Below, one piece after another: positions 1 to 5,283 of a stretch of DNA of 7,109 nt (position 1 is the first letter of the stretch; each line of letters opens with the position of its first letter). The notes under the pieces were generated by a model, which saw only the letters and a program-made list of their open reading frames with translations, did no database searches and had not been told where the DNA came from. A program made the position numbers and the translations under genes. The stretch comes from Oscillospiraceae bacterium (GTDB lineage Bacteria > Bacillota > Clostridia > Oscillospirales > Ruminococcaceae), in NCBI GenBank assembly GCA_019423445.1, contig JAHZBJ010000013.1, forward strand, positions 3,375 through 10,483, in the 5' to 3' direction.

Positions 1-947
1 CCCTGCTGCTGTTTATGGAGGCTCTGGAAAGCGGGAAGATCTCCCTGGAGGATAAAGTGGTCTGCTCCGACACCGCCGCAGCCTACGGAGGCAGCCAGAT
101 CTGGCTGGAGCCCGGTGAGGAGATGACGGTGAACGACCTGCTGAAAGCAGTGGCCATCGCCAGCGCCAACGACGCCACCGTCTGCCTCGCCGAATATGTC
201 GCCGGCAGCGAGGACGCCTTTGTCCAGATGATGAACCAGCGGGCCCAGGAGCTGGGGATGACCGGCACCACCTTCCAGTGCGCCGCAGGGCTGGACAGTC
301 CCGGCCACCTGAGCACCGCCCTGGATATCGCCATTATGTCCCGGGAACTGCTGAAGCACCCAAAGATCCAGGACTACTCCACCGTCTGGATGGACACCCT
401 CCGGGACGGGGCCACCCAGCTGGTAAACACCAACCGGATGGTGCGGTTCTATGAAGGAGCCACCGGCCTCAAAACCGGCACCACCGACGGGGCGGGAAGC
501 TGTCTTTCCGCCAGCGCCACCCGAAACGGCATGGGCCTCATCGCCGTGGTGATGGGCGCCGATACCTCCGACCACCGGTTTGCCGCCGCCAGAAGCCTTC
601 TGGACTGGGGCTTTGCCAACTACGCCCAGGCCCCTCTCACTCCCCCTGAGAACATCCTCCCGGTAAAGGTTACCCGGGGGGTCCAGAGCCAGGTGGAGGT
701 AACCTGCCAGCCCCCGGAAGGGGTCCTGGTGAAGAAGGGCCAGGAGAGCTCCATCACCCAGGATGTGATCCTGGATGAATCGGTGGAAGCCCCGGTGCTC
801 CAGGGGCAGCAGCTGGGCTCCATCGCCGTCTGCGTAGAGGGAGAGCGGGTGGCGGAATACCCCATTGTGGCCGCCGCCGGGGTGGAGCGAATGACCTTCG
901 GCCGGGCGCTTTCCATCCTGGGGAACTCTCTGCTGGCCATGAGCTAG
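1..947 (+). CDS. dacF: D-alanyl-D-alanine carboxypeptidase (PBP5/DacF family), 5'-truncated
   Basis: This is a serine D,D-carboxypeptidase (peptidase S11) that removes the terminal D-Ala from peptidoglycan pentapeptides outside the membrane, limiting cross-linking. The frame is open from base 3 and reads LLLFMEALESGKISLEDK, which in this family lies just after the catalytic SxxK. The signal peptide and nucleophile are therefore upstream of the window, and the Met codon at 15 is internal. Visible motifs, numbered from that Met, are SAN (residues 50-52, bases 162-170) and KTG (153-155, from base 471), the second and third active-site motifs. The GGSQIWLEPGE stretch typical of the family lies just before SAN. 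From about residue 213 a beta-rich PBP5 C-terminal domain follows, and the last ~20 residues could form an amphipathic membrane anchor. Family assignment is firm; the choice between dacF and dacB as a name is uncertain. Confidence 0.93.
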   Translation, partial: LLLFMEALESGKISLEDKVVCSDTAAAYGGSQIWLEPGEEMTVNDLLKAVAIASANDATVCLAEYVAGSEDAFVQMMNQRAQELGMTGTTFQCAAGLDSPGHLSTALDIAIMSRELLKHPKIQDYSTVWMDTLRDGATQLVNTNRMVRFYEGATGLKTGTTDGAGSCLSASATRNGMGLIAVVMGADTSDHRFAAARSLLDWGFANYAQAPLTPPENILPVKVTRGVQSQVEVTCQPPEGVLVKKGQESSITQDVILDESVEAPVLQGQQLGSIAVCVEGERVAEYPIVAAAGVERMTFGRALSILGNSLLAMS

Positions 948-973
948 GCGGTACGAAATACCGGGATACGGCG

Positions 974-1011
974 AAGCGGCACAGGGACCTTGGCCCATGT
1001 GCCGCTTTTTT
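974..1011 (+). terminator. Intrinsic terminator of the carboxypeptidase gene
   Basis: AAGCGGCACA (974-983) pairs perfectly with TGTGCCGCTT (998-1007), and GGG/CCC can pair further inside the loop. A run of six T (1006-1011) follows. It begins 26 bp after the stop codon. A small extra hairpin, CGGTA/TACCG (949-963), sits between the stop and the terminator. No T-run follows the stem in the minus direction, so it is not an obvious terminator for the convergent queT. Confidence 0.9.
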
Positions 1012-1096
1012 CTGCCGGAAAGCTCTTTTATTCTGTATGTAAGCTGTTTCGCGCCCTAGCCGCCGCGGCGCCCGGAAAGTTACGCCTCCCGGCGGG

Positions 1097-1624
1097 TCAC
1101 AGCTCCCGGAACAGGCGGTCCAGGCCGGTGCGCTCCAGGAAGGCCACCAGCAGCAGCCCCAGGACGCAGCAGGCAGCCAGCTCCCCGATCCCCACCCCCA
1201 GGGCAGAGGTGAGGAAGCCCGCCCAGGAGGGTCCCTCGGGGAGGAAGAAGGCGTTGATCTCCCAGCCGATAATCAGGGTGTTCCACACCACCGGGGAAAG
1301 GGCGGAGAAAACAGGAAGGCCCTTGATCCGGACCCCTCGGAGGAGCCAGGTGAAAAGGCATCCCAGAAGGGTGGCCAGGGTGCCGAAGAGGATATCCTGA
1401 GGAAAGGTCAGGCCCATGGCGAAGCCGATGGCATTGGTCAAAAGGCATCCCAGGGTCACTCCCACCCCCGCCCAGGGGCTGAACACCGGCAGGAGGGTCA
1501 GGGCCTCGGCATAACGGAACTGCACCGCGCCAAAGGAGGCCATAGGCAGGGAAAGGGCCATTACCGTGTAGAGGGCCGCTACCATGGCACAGGCGGTGAT
1601 ACGCTTGAGCTTGCGGTTTTTCAT
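1097..1624 (-). CDS. queT: QueT-family queuosine precursor transporter (ECF S component)
   Basis: This small integral membrane protein belongs to the QueT family, the substrate-binding S component of an energy-coupling factor transporter that imports a queuosine precursor such as preQ1 or preQ0. The shared EcfA/EcfA'/EcfT module would be encoded elsewhere. About five or six hydrophobic segments are visible across the 175 residues. Family-like stretches are QFRYAEALTLLPVF (about 35-48), GCLLTNAIG (59-67) and DILFGTLATLLG (77-88). The ATG at 1624 is preferred over the GTG at 1630: the Shine-Dalgarno AGAAGGA lies 9 nt before the ATG but only 3 nt before the GTG. A preQ1-I riboswitch in the leader independently supports the substrate. 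No convincing terminator was found in the 85 bp downstream. The gene is divergent from trkA and convergent with the carboxypeptidase gene. Confidence 0.92.
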   Translation of the reverse strand: MKNRKLKRITACAMVAALYTVMALSLPMASFGAVQFRYAEALTLLPVFSPWAGVGVTLGCLLTNAIGFAMGLTFPQDILFGTLATLLGCLFTWLLRGVRIKGLPVFSALSPVVWNTLIIGWEINAFFLPEGPSWAGFLTSALGVGIGELAACCVLGLLLVAFLERTGLDRLFREL

Positions 1625-1646
1625 ATTCACTTTTCCTTCTTTCGTA

Positions 1647-1662
1647 GGGCCCGGAAGGGCCC
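1647..1662 (-). other. Candidate expression-platform hairpin of the preQ1 riboswitch
   Basis: GGGCCC (1662-1657), loop UUCC, GGGCCC (1652-1647) make a 6-bp stem directly 3' of the aptamer tail. Its 5' arm uses at least one of the tail G residues needed for the pseudoknot, so the hairpin and the ligand-bound pseudoknot look mutually exclusive. The next bases are UACGAAAGAAGG rather than a U-run, so it is not a standard terminator. The queT Shine-Dalgarno lies about 10 nt further on. Confidence 0.5.
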
Positions 1663-1698
1663 CTAGTATGGTTTAACGTCAGGAACTTGCGACTGACG
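1660..1698 (-). promoter_or_regulatory. preQ1-I riboswitch aptamer upstream of queT
   Basis: Read on the minus strand, P1 is CGUCAG (1698-1693) pairing with CUGACG (1682-1677). The 10-nt loop is UCGCAAGUUC (1692-1683), and the A-rich tail UUAAACCAUACUAGG (1676-1662) ends in the GG expected to form the H-type pseudoknot with the loop. From memory, the Thermoanaerobacter tengcongensis preQ1-I aptamer has a 10-nt loop UCGCAGUAAC and a tail UUAACAAAACAAGG, so loop start, loop length, last loop C (the ligand-pairing position) and tail layout all match. The gene it precedes is queT, a classic preQ1 regulon member. The predicted effect is lower queT expression when preQ1 is present. Confidence 0.85.
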
Positions 1699-1724
1699 GC
1701 CCGCCGGCGGAGCGGACGTGGGAT

Positions 1725-1753
1725 ATCATACCACATTTTTTCTTCCTTGAAAA
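1725..1753 (-). promoter_or_regulatory. Predicted queT promoter (vegetative sigma)
   Basis: On the minus strand the -10 box TATGAT (1730-1725) and a -35 box TTTTCA (1753-1748) are 17 bp apart. Transcription would start near 1718, giving a leader of about 95 nt that contains the whole preQ1 aptamer. The -10 is strong (5 of 6) and the -35 weaker (4 of 6). Confidence 0.65.
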
Positions 1754-1799
1754 GTAGGTGGCTGAGAAGGGTCTCCTGGTTTTATTTTCCCCTTTCTTG

Positions 1800-1808
1800 T
1801 GGTATCAT
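1800..1808 (+). promoter_or_regulatory. Predicted extended -10 promoter of the trkA pair
   Basis: TGG followed by TATCAT (1803-1808) fits an extended -10 element. The best -35 candidate in the T-rich stretch 1780-1786 is poor. Transcription would start near 1815, leaving a leader of about 65 nt before the ATG at 1880. Confidence 0.5.
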
Positions 1809-1822
1809 AGGGGGGAACTGCT

Positions 1823-1853
1823 GTGGGGTGGGGATAAAATCCCCTTTTCCCAC
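1823..1853 (+). other. Hairpin in the trkA leader
   Basis: GGGGAT (1830-1835) pairs with ATCCCC (1839-1844) around AAA. GTGGG (1823-1827) can also pair with CCCAC (1849-1853) outside it. The inner stem is followed by TTTT, giving a weak terminator-like look, and the structure ends 8 nt before the Shine-Dalgarno. It is too small to be a ydaO/c-di-AMP riboswitch. Confidence 0.45.
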
Positions 1854-1879
1854 GGCTCCACAAGGAGGTGCCCTGGTTT

Positions 1880-2503
1880 ATGAATATCCTCATTGCAGGC
1901 TGCGGCCGGGTAGGCGCAGGCCTGGCCAACGCCCTGTACAAAGAAGGTCACGACGTCTCCGTGGTGGATTCCTCCCCCGACAGCTTCTCCAAGCTGGAGG
2001 ACGAGTTCACCGGCTTCTGCGTCACCGGAGTCCCCATCGACTGCTCGGCGCTCCAGCAGGCGGGGATCGAAGACTGCCACCTGGTGGCCGCCGTCACCGG
2101 GGACGACAACACCAACCTGATGGTTTCCCAGATCGCCAAGGAGATCTTCCATGTCCCCAAGGTCCTCACCCGGCTCTACGATCCCTCCCGCCAGGAGGTG
2201 TACGCTCAGGACGGCCTCCACACCGTCTGCCCCACCAGCCTGACGGTGGATCTGATCCAGCAGATCATCAGCCAGTCAGACCAGGACAGCACCCGGGTCT
2301 GCTTCGGCAACACCACCCTGAGCCTTTCCGCCCTGGAGGTCCCCCCGGACTACCGGGGGAAGACGGTGGACCATGTGCTCCACCATCCGGAGGAAAGCAT
2401 CCTGGGGGTGCTCCGTCCTGACGGCACCCTGCTGTTCCGGGAAAACGCCGGGGACTACCGCCTGAAAAAGGGCGACCGGGTTCTCTGCGCCCGGCTGGTC
2501 TGA
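1880..2503 (+). CDS. trkA: TrkA/KtrA-type K+ channel regulatory subunit (RCK protein), first of two
   Basis: This cytoplasmic RCK/KTN protein gates a TrkH/KtrB-type potassium transporter in response to nucleotides (NAD(H), ATP/ADP). The 207-residue product has a Rossmann TrkA_N domain (about 1-120) starting MNILIAGCGRVGAG with the GxGxxG nucleotide loop (7-12). An acidic residue, D30 in VSVVD, lies at the end of beta-2 and is expected to bind the adenosine ribose. A TrkA_C domain follows (about 135-207). The ATG at 1880 is chosen because AAGGAGGT (1862-1869) lies 10 nt upstream; the in-frame GTG at 1868 overlaps that Shine-Dalgarno. The gene is followed after 14 bp by a second trkA, so the two are probably cotranscribed. 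No membrane partner gene is present in the window. Confidence 0.93.
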   Translation: MNILIAGCGRVGAGLANALYKEGHDVSVVDSSPDSFSKLEDEFTGFCVTGVPIDCSALQQAGIEDCHLVAAVTGDDNTNLMVSQIAKEIFHVPKVLTRLYDPSRQEVYAQDGLHTVCPTSLTVDLIQQIISQSDQDSTRVCFGNTTLSLSALEVPPDYRGKTVDHVLHHPEESILGVLRPDGTLLFRENAGDYRLKKGDRVLCARLV

Positions 2504-2517
2504 AGGGAGGAAGCGGA

Positions 2518-3180
2518 ATGAGAGTCATCGTGGTGGGGGCCGGCAAGGTGGGGTTCTACCTTGCCAAAACCCTTTTGGAACACGGCCACACCCCCCTGGT
2601 CATTGAACAGGACCCGGCCCTCTGCCGCCGGGCCGCCGACCGCCTGGGGATCACTGTCATCCAGGGGGACGGCAGCTCCGCCGACACCCTGGGGGCCGCC
2701 GGCGCCCAGGGCGCCGACGCCATTGTCACCGCCACCGGCGCGGACCAGGTGAACCTGATCGCCTGCCAGACTGCCCGGCGGATCTTCGGGGTCAAGCGGA
2801 CCCTGAGCCGGGTCAACAACCCCAACAACCTGAAGACGATGCGGCAGCTGGGGGTGGATATCCCCGTCTCCAGCACCGACATCCTGGCCCGGACCCTGGA
2901 GCGGGAGGTGGACGCCTCTGCCATTCAGTCCCTCCTCTCCCTGAACCGCGGGGAAGCCACCATCAGCCAGTTTATTCTTCCTGAGGACAGCCCTATGGCT
3001 GGGGTGGCCATCAAGGACCTTCGCCTTCCCAACGAGTGCGTCCTCATCTCCATCACCCGGGCCGGGGAGCTCATTATCCCCAGAGGTCCCACCCTGCTCC
3101 AGGCCGGGGACAAGGTCCTGGTTTTGGTAGGGGCCTCTGCCATCCACCAACTGAAGGAAGCCCTGGGGGTAACGGGGTGA
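2518..3180 (+). CDS. trkA: TrkA/KtrA-type K+ channel regulatory subunit (RCK protein), second of two
   Basis: This is a second RCK subunit of 220 residues with the same architecture as its upstream neighbour. TrkA_N (about 1-120) begins MRVIVVGAGKVGFYLA with GxGxxG at 7-12 and an acidic E30 after beta-2 (LVIE). TrkA_C is at about 138-216. It diverges clearly from the first copy, so this is an old paralogous pair rather than a recent duplication. AGGGAGG (2504-2510) lies 7 nt before the ATG and immediately after the TGA of the first gene, consistent with one operon and possible translational coupling. The two proteins together resemble the two halves of the longer two-RCK TrkA of Proteobacteria, and a hetero-oligomeric ring is a plausible inference. 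A strong hairpin terminator follows. Confidence 0.93.
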   Translation: MRVIVVGAGKVGFYLAKTLLEHGHTPLVIEQDPALCRRAADRLGITVIQGDGSSADTLGAAGAQGADAIVTATGADQVNLIACQTARRIFGVKRTLSRVNNPNNLKTMRQLGVDIPVSSTDILARTLEREVDASAIQSLLSLNRGEATISQFILPEDSPMAGVAIKDLRLPNECVLISITRAGELIIPRGPTLLQAGDKVLVLVGASAIHQLKEALGVTG

Positions 3181-3217
3181 GGCTTTGCCCCCCTTTGCGG
3201 CAAAACAAATCGGACAT

Positions 3218-3258
3218 AAGAAGGAAGCGCCTGGCGGCTGCCAGGCGCTTCCTTCTTT
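3218..3258 (+). terminator. Hairpin terminator after the trkA pair
   Basis: There is a perfect 18-bp inverted repeat, 3218-3235 with 3240-3257, around a GGCT loop. The core is GGAAGCGCCTGGC, and the right arm ends in the pyrimidine-rich CTTCCTTCTTT. It starts 37 bp after the trkA stop. It is unusually long for an intrinsic terminator and lacks a pure U-run, but the position fits. Confidence 0.8.
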
Positions 3259-3277
3259 CCAGGGTCCCGGGGATAAC

Positions 3278-3306
3278 AAAAGCGCCCGGCGGTGCCGGGC
3301 GCTTTT
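3278..3306 (-). terminator. Terminator of the rplJ-rplL operon, possibly bidirectional
   Basis: AAAAGCGCCCGGC (3278-3290) and GCCGGGCGCTTTT (3294-3306) form a perfect 13-bp inverted repeat around a 3-nt loop. In the minus direction the stem is followed by TTTTGTTAT, a good U-tract, and it lies about 60 bp after the rplL stop. In the plus direction TTTT also follows, so it may back up the trkA terminator 20 bp away. Confidence 0.85.
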
Positions 3307-3364
3307 GCTGGTTTGCGGTGAGCTTTTTCGTTTTTCTTGGATGAATGAAGGGGGAAAGCCGAAC

Positions 3365-3742
3365 TTACTTCAGCTCCACCTTGGCGCCGGCATCTTCCAG
3401 CTTCTTCTTCATCTCTTCGGCATCGGCCTTGGCCACAGCCTCCTTGACGGTCTTGGGGGCGTTGTCCACCAGGTCCTTGGCCTCCTTCAGGCCCAGACCG
3501 GTGATCTCCTTGACCAGCTTGATGACGCCCATCTTGGAAGCACCAGCCTCCACCAGGACGACGTCGAACTCGCTCTTCTCCTCAGCGGCGGCGGCACCGG
3601 CAGCGGGGCCAGCAGCAACCATAACGGGAGCAGCGGCGGAAACGCCAAACTCCTCTTCGATGGCCTTGACCAGCTCGGCCAGCTCCATAACGCTCAGGGT
3701 CTTGATCTCTTCTACAAATTTGGTAATCTTCTCAGAAGCCAT
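3365..3742 (-). CDS. rplL: Ribosomal protein bL12 (L7/L12)
   Basis: This is the ribosomal stalk protein, present as dimers bound to L10, that recruits and stimulates translational GTPases on the large subunit. At 125 residues it has the normal length. It has an N-terminal dimerisation helix region (about 1-34), an Ala/Gly/Pro-rich flexible hinge (about 36-55, with [18 protein letters not shown]) and a globular C-terminal domain (about 57-125). The last contains the factor-binding surface [12 protein letters not shown] (82-93). The start is secure: TAGGAGGT lies 7 nt before the ATG. It follows rplJ after 54 bp in the same operon, the conserved order. The typical downstream gene rpoB is missing; a terminator and the convergent trkA pair follow instead. 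Confidence 0.98.
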   Translation of the reverse strand: MASEKITKFVEEIKTLSVMELAELVKAIEEEFGVSAAAPVMVAAGPAAGAAAAEEKSEFDVVLVEAGASKMGVIKLVKEITGLGLKEAKDLVDNAPKTVKEAVAKADAEEMKKKLEDAGAKVELK

Positions 3743-3796
3743 TGTATTTACCTCCTACGATAGCATATTGTCGTTGTTTGCAGCCAGAAAAAGTTT

Positions 3797-4309
3797 TCAG
3801 GCGGCGTCTCCCTCGCCCTGCTTCTCGACGATGGCGTTGAGGGCCACAGCCAGGCCCCGGATGTTGCCGTTGAGGGCCATGCAGAGCATGGTGAGCAGCT
3901 CGGTCTTGCCGGGGAGCTTGGCGACCCGCTGGACACCGGCGGCGTCCAGGATCTCGTTCTCCATGAAGCCGGCCTTAATGGTGAATTTGCCCTTGGAATC
4001 CTCAGCGAACTTGTTGAGGATCTTGGCGGCGGCGATGGGGTCCTCCTCGGAAAGGGCGAAAGCGGTGGTTCCGGTCATGGACTCGGCGAGAGCCTCTTTT
4101 CCGGCAGCCTGAGCAGCCCGGCGCATGATGTTGTTCTTGATGACGGCGTAATGAACGCCGGCCTCACGGAGCTCCTTACGGAGCTTGGTGTCCTCAGCCA
4201 CGGTGATGCCGCGGTAGTCCACCAGCACGCCAGCCACGGAGGACTCGATACGGGCCCGGAGGGCCTCCACCTGCTCCGCTTTTGCTTTGACGATCTTTTC
4301 GTTAGCCAA
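3797..4309 (-). CDS. rplJ: Ribosomal protein uL10, stalk base
   Basis: L10 anchors the L7/L12 dimers to 23S rRNA at the stalk base and usually represses its own operon by binding the mRNA leader. The product has 170 residues, the normal length. The N-terminal rRNA-binding domain begins ANEKIVKAKAEQVEALRARI and includes VDYRGITVAEDTKLRKELREAG and IKNNIMRRAA. The C-terminal part (about 135-170) supplies the helix that binds L12 dimers. The start codon is TTG (4309-4307), with GGAGGT 8 nt upstream. No ATG lies nearby in frame, so a weak start codon is likely. Transcription comes from the strong promoter at 4511-4539 through a regulated leader. Confidence 0.97.
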   Translation of the reverse strand: MANEKIVKAKAEQVEALRARIESSVAGVLVDYRGITVAEDTKLRKELREAGVHYAVIKNNIMRRAAQAAGKEALAESMTGTTAFALSEEDPIAAAKILNKFAEDSKGKFTIKAGFMENEILDAAGVQRVAKLPGKTELLTMLCMALNGNIRGLAVALNAIVEKQGEGDAA

Positions 4310-4352
4310 AATGGTTCACCTCCCAGATAGACAATCGGAAACGCGGAAAACG

Positions 4353-4386
4353 AAAAAAGCTCTTCCCAACTCACCGTGGAAAGAGC
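4353..4386 (-). terminator. Attenuator-type terminator in the rplJ leader
   Basis: On the minus strand GCTCTTTCC (4386-4378) pairs with GGGAAGAGC (4367-4359), 9 bp including one G-U, and TTTTTT (4358-4353) follows immediately. It lies about 45 nt before the rplJ start and downstream of the L10-binding motif. This is the expected position for transcription attenuation controlled by L10 or the L10-L12 complex. Confidence 0.75.
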
Positions 4387-4437
4387 GCATACTGCATCAG
4401 AAACGGCCTTGCGGCCCTGCGGTTTTGCACTGCAATT

Positions 4438-4494
4438 CCTCGGCAGGCGGTTGGCACCATTATGCCCCCTTCCAGGGGCACCTGCTGTCTTTGG
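4438..4494 (-). promoter_or_regulatory. L10 leader (autoregulatory L10-binding RNA motif)
   Basis: Read on the minus strand, CCAAAGACAGCAGG (4494-4481) and CCTGCCGAGG (4447-4438) are the conserved flanks I recall for the Firmicute L10 leader family. GCAGG and CCTGC close the element. Inside it, TGCCCC/GGGGCA forms a hairpin (about 4463-4480). The element lies in the ~195-nt leader between the strong promoter and rplJ, which is where L10 binds in other bacteria. A GGCC-GCAA-GGCC tetraloop hairpin sits between it and the attenuator. Confidence 0.82.
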
Positions 4495-4510
4495 ATGAAA
4501 CAGCTTGATT

Positions 4511-4547
4511 ATTATAACCCTTTCAAAGGGGTTTGTCAAGTTTTTTT
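4511..4547 (-). promoter_or_regulatory. Consensus-box promoter of rplJ-rplL with upstream A-tract
   Basis: On the minus strand TTGACA (4539-4534) and TATAAT (4516-4511) are exact consensus boxes separated by 17 bp. An A7 tract (4547-4541) lies one base before the -35 and resembles the proximal part of an UP element. The spacer contains a dyad, CCCTTT-C-AAAGGG on the plus strand (4518-4530), which could be chance or an operator. The predicted start of transcription is near 4504. Confidence 0.93.
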
Positions 4548-4567
4548 GTCCGTGAGGCGGGGTGGCC

Positions 4568-4641
4568 CCCGTTGGCTGGCCGGTCCCCCATGGGACGAAA
4601 GCCCCAGTGGGGCTTTCGAGGCCACGTTCCCGACCAACGGG
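4568..4641. repeat. Nested palindrome with perfect 10-bp inner hairpin
   Basis: CGAAAGCCCC (4596-4605), loop AGT, GGGGCTTTCG (4609-4618) form a perfect stem. CCCGTTGG (4568-4575) and CCAACGGG (4634-4641) pair around it. It lies between the outer and inner GTCCGTGAG copies. On the minus strand it could act as a weak terminator ahead of the rplJ promoter, but only TTT follows the stem. Confidence 0.6.
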
Positions 4642-4647
4642 AGGGAT

Positions 4648-4724
4648 GTCCGTGAGAGAAGGCACACAGAAGCGCCAGGCGGTACCTCGCTCTCTGAACA
4701 AACAACTTAGACTGAGAAGGGCGC
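4648..4724 (+). repeat. Inverted repeat copy A (~77 bp)
   Basis: It starts GTCCGTGAGAGAAGG and ends AGGGCGC. Aligned without gaps to copy B on the opposite strand it matches at about 55 of 77 positions (hand count), with the best block CTCTGAACAAACAAC against CCCTGAGCAAACAAC. CAGGCGGTAC inside it (4676-4685) recurs inverted at 5048-5057. Confidence 0.75.
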
Positions 4725-4736
4725 TATGGTTTTCTA

Positions 4737-4862
4737 ACTTGGGATTCAGATGGCGCTGGCGGGTAACAGCACAATTTGCGGAGCGAAGCGGCGCAAATTG
4801 CGTGGCACCGGGCCCTTGCCCGGCCGCTCCCTGAGCAGGTCACCTGGGATTCAGAAGGCGCT
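4737..4862 (+). repeat. 21-bp direct repeat pair
   Basis: The stretches at 4737-4757 and 4842-4862 match at 19 of 21 positions and share the core TGGGATTCAGA and GGCGCT. The second copy also forms GGATTCA/TGAATCC with bases just downstream. Between the copies lie two strong hairpins: CAATTTGCG/CGCAAATTG (4772-4780 and 4792-4800) and CCGGGC/GCCCGG (4808-4823). Confidence 0.7.
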
Positions 4863-4878
4863 TTTGTGGGTGAATCCG

Positions 4879-4955
4879 GCGCCCTCCCCCGACCGGGTTG
4901 TTTGCTCAGGGAGCGGGGTGCAAACTTACGCCCCTGCGTCCCTCTTCTCACGGAC
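4879..4955 (-). repeat. Inverted repeat copy B (~77 bp)
   Basis: This is the partner of copy A in opposite orientation, starting GTCCGTGAGAAGAGG at 4955 and ending AGGGCGC at 4879. It also contains the left-pointing arm of a perfect 13-bp inverted repeat (CGCTCCCTGAGCA at 4825-4837, complement at 4903-4915). Confidence 0.75.
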
Positions 4956-5230
4956 TTGGCAGCCCGGCCTGCCGGGCCGCTCCGCCGGAGGCTCCCTGTC
5001 AGGCCAGCGAAGAAGGAGGCCCGGACCTGAAACGGGAGCAAGGGGGAGTACCGCCTGCCCTTTTCCTCAGTCCCGCCGCAGGGTTTCACTCTGGCTGGGC
5101 GCTGCCGGTTGCATGGCGGAACCAGCGGGGGCCGCTGCCCCGGTAACCGGCGGCGGTGGTGGGTTTTCTCCTCAGGGACGACTGGTTTTGGCCGTCGGGG
5201 GCCGGGGGGCTTGCCCCCGGTTGTTCTTTG

Positions 5231-5258
5231 GACACTTTCTGTCAATACAGAAAGTGTC
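5231..5258. repeat. Perfect 12-bp inverted repeat downstream of plsY
   Basis: GACACTTTCTGT (5231-5242), loop CAAT, ACAGAAAGTGTC (5247-5258). It is AT-richer than its surroundings. It lies about 25 bp after the plsY stop, but no T-run follows on either strand, so it is not a standard terminator. Neighbouring stems are GGCCCGG/CCGGGCC (5266-5283) next to the stop and CCGGGGG/CCCCCGG (5202-5220). Confidence 0.6.
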
Positions 5259-5283
5259 ATCCCGTGGCCCGGCCTCCCGGGCC

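Noticed and set aside
990..1400. Plus-strand frame opposite queT
   Set aside because: It begins inside the carboxypeptidase terminator and reads as basic low-complexity sequence; queT on the minus strand explains the region.
1625..1630. GTG at 1630 as the queT start
   Set aside because: It is only 3 nt from the Shine-Dalgarno; the ATG at 1624 has a 9-nt spacing.
1868..1879. GTG at 1868 as the trkA start
   Set aside because: It overlaps the Shine-Dalgarno AAGGAGGT. The ATG at 1880 has correct spacing and begins the conserved Rossmann strand.
2455..3279. 274-codon minus-strand frame opposite the second trkA
   Set aside because: A shadow of trkA, which has full domain motifs and its own Shine-Dalgarno. 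The minus frame is Gly/Pro/Gln-rich with no family features.
5217..5245. TTGACA on the minus strand (5245-5240) as a promoter -35
   Set aside because: The bases 17 bp downstream (AACCGG) do not resemble a -10 box; the match is part of the palindrome at 5231-5258.
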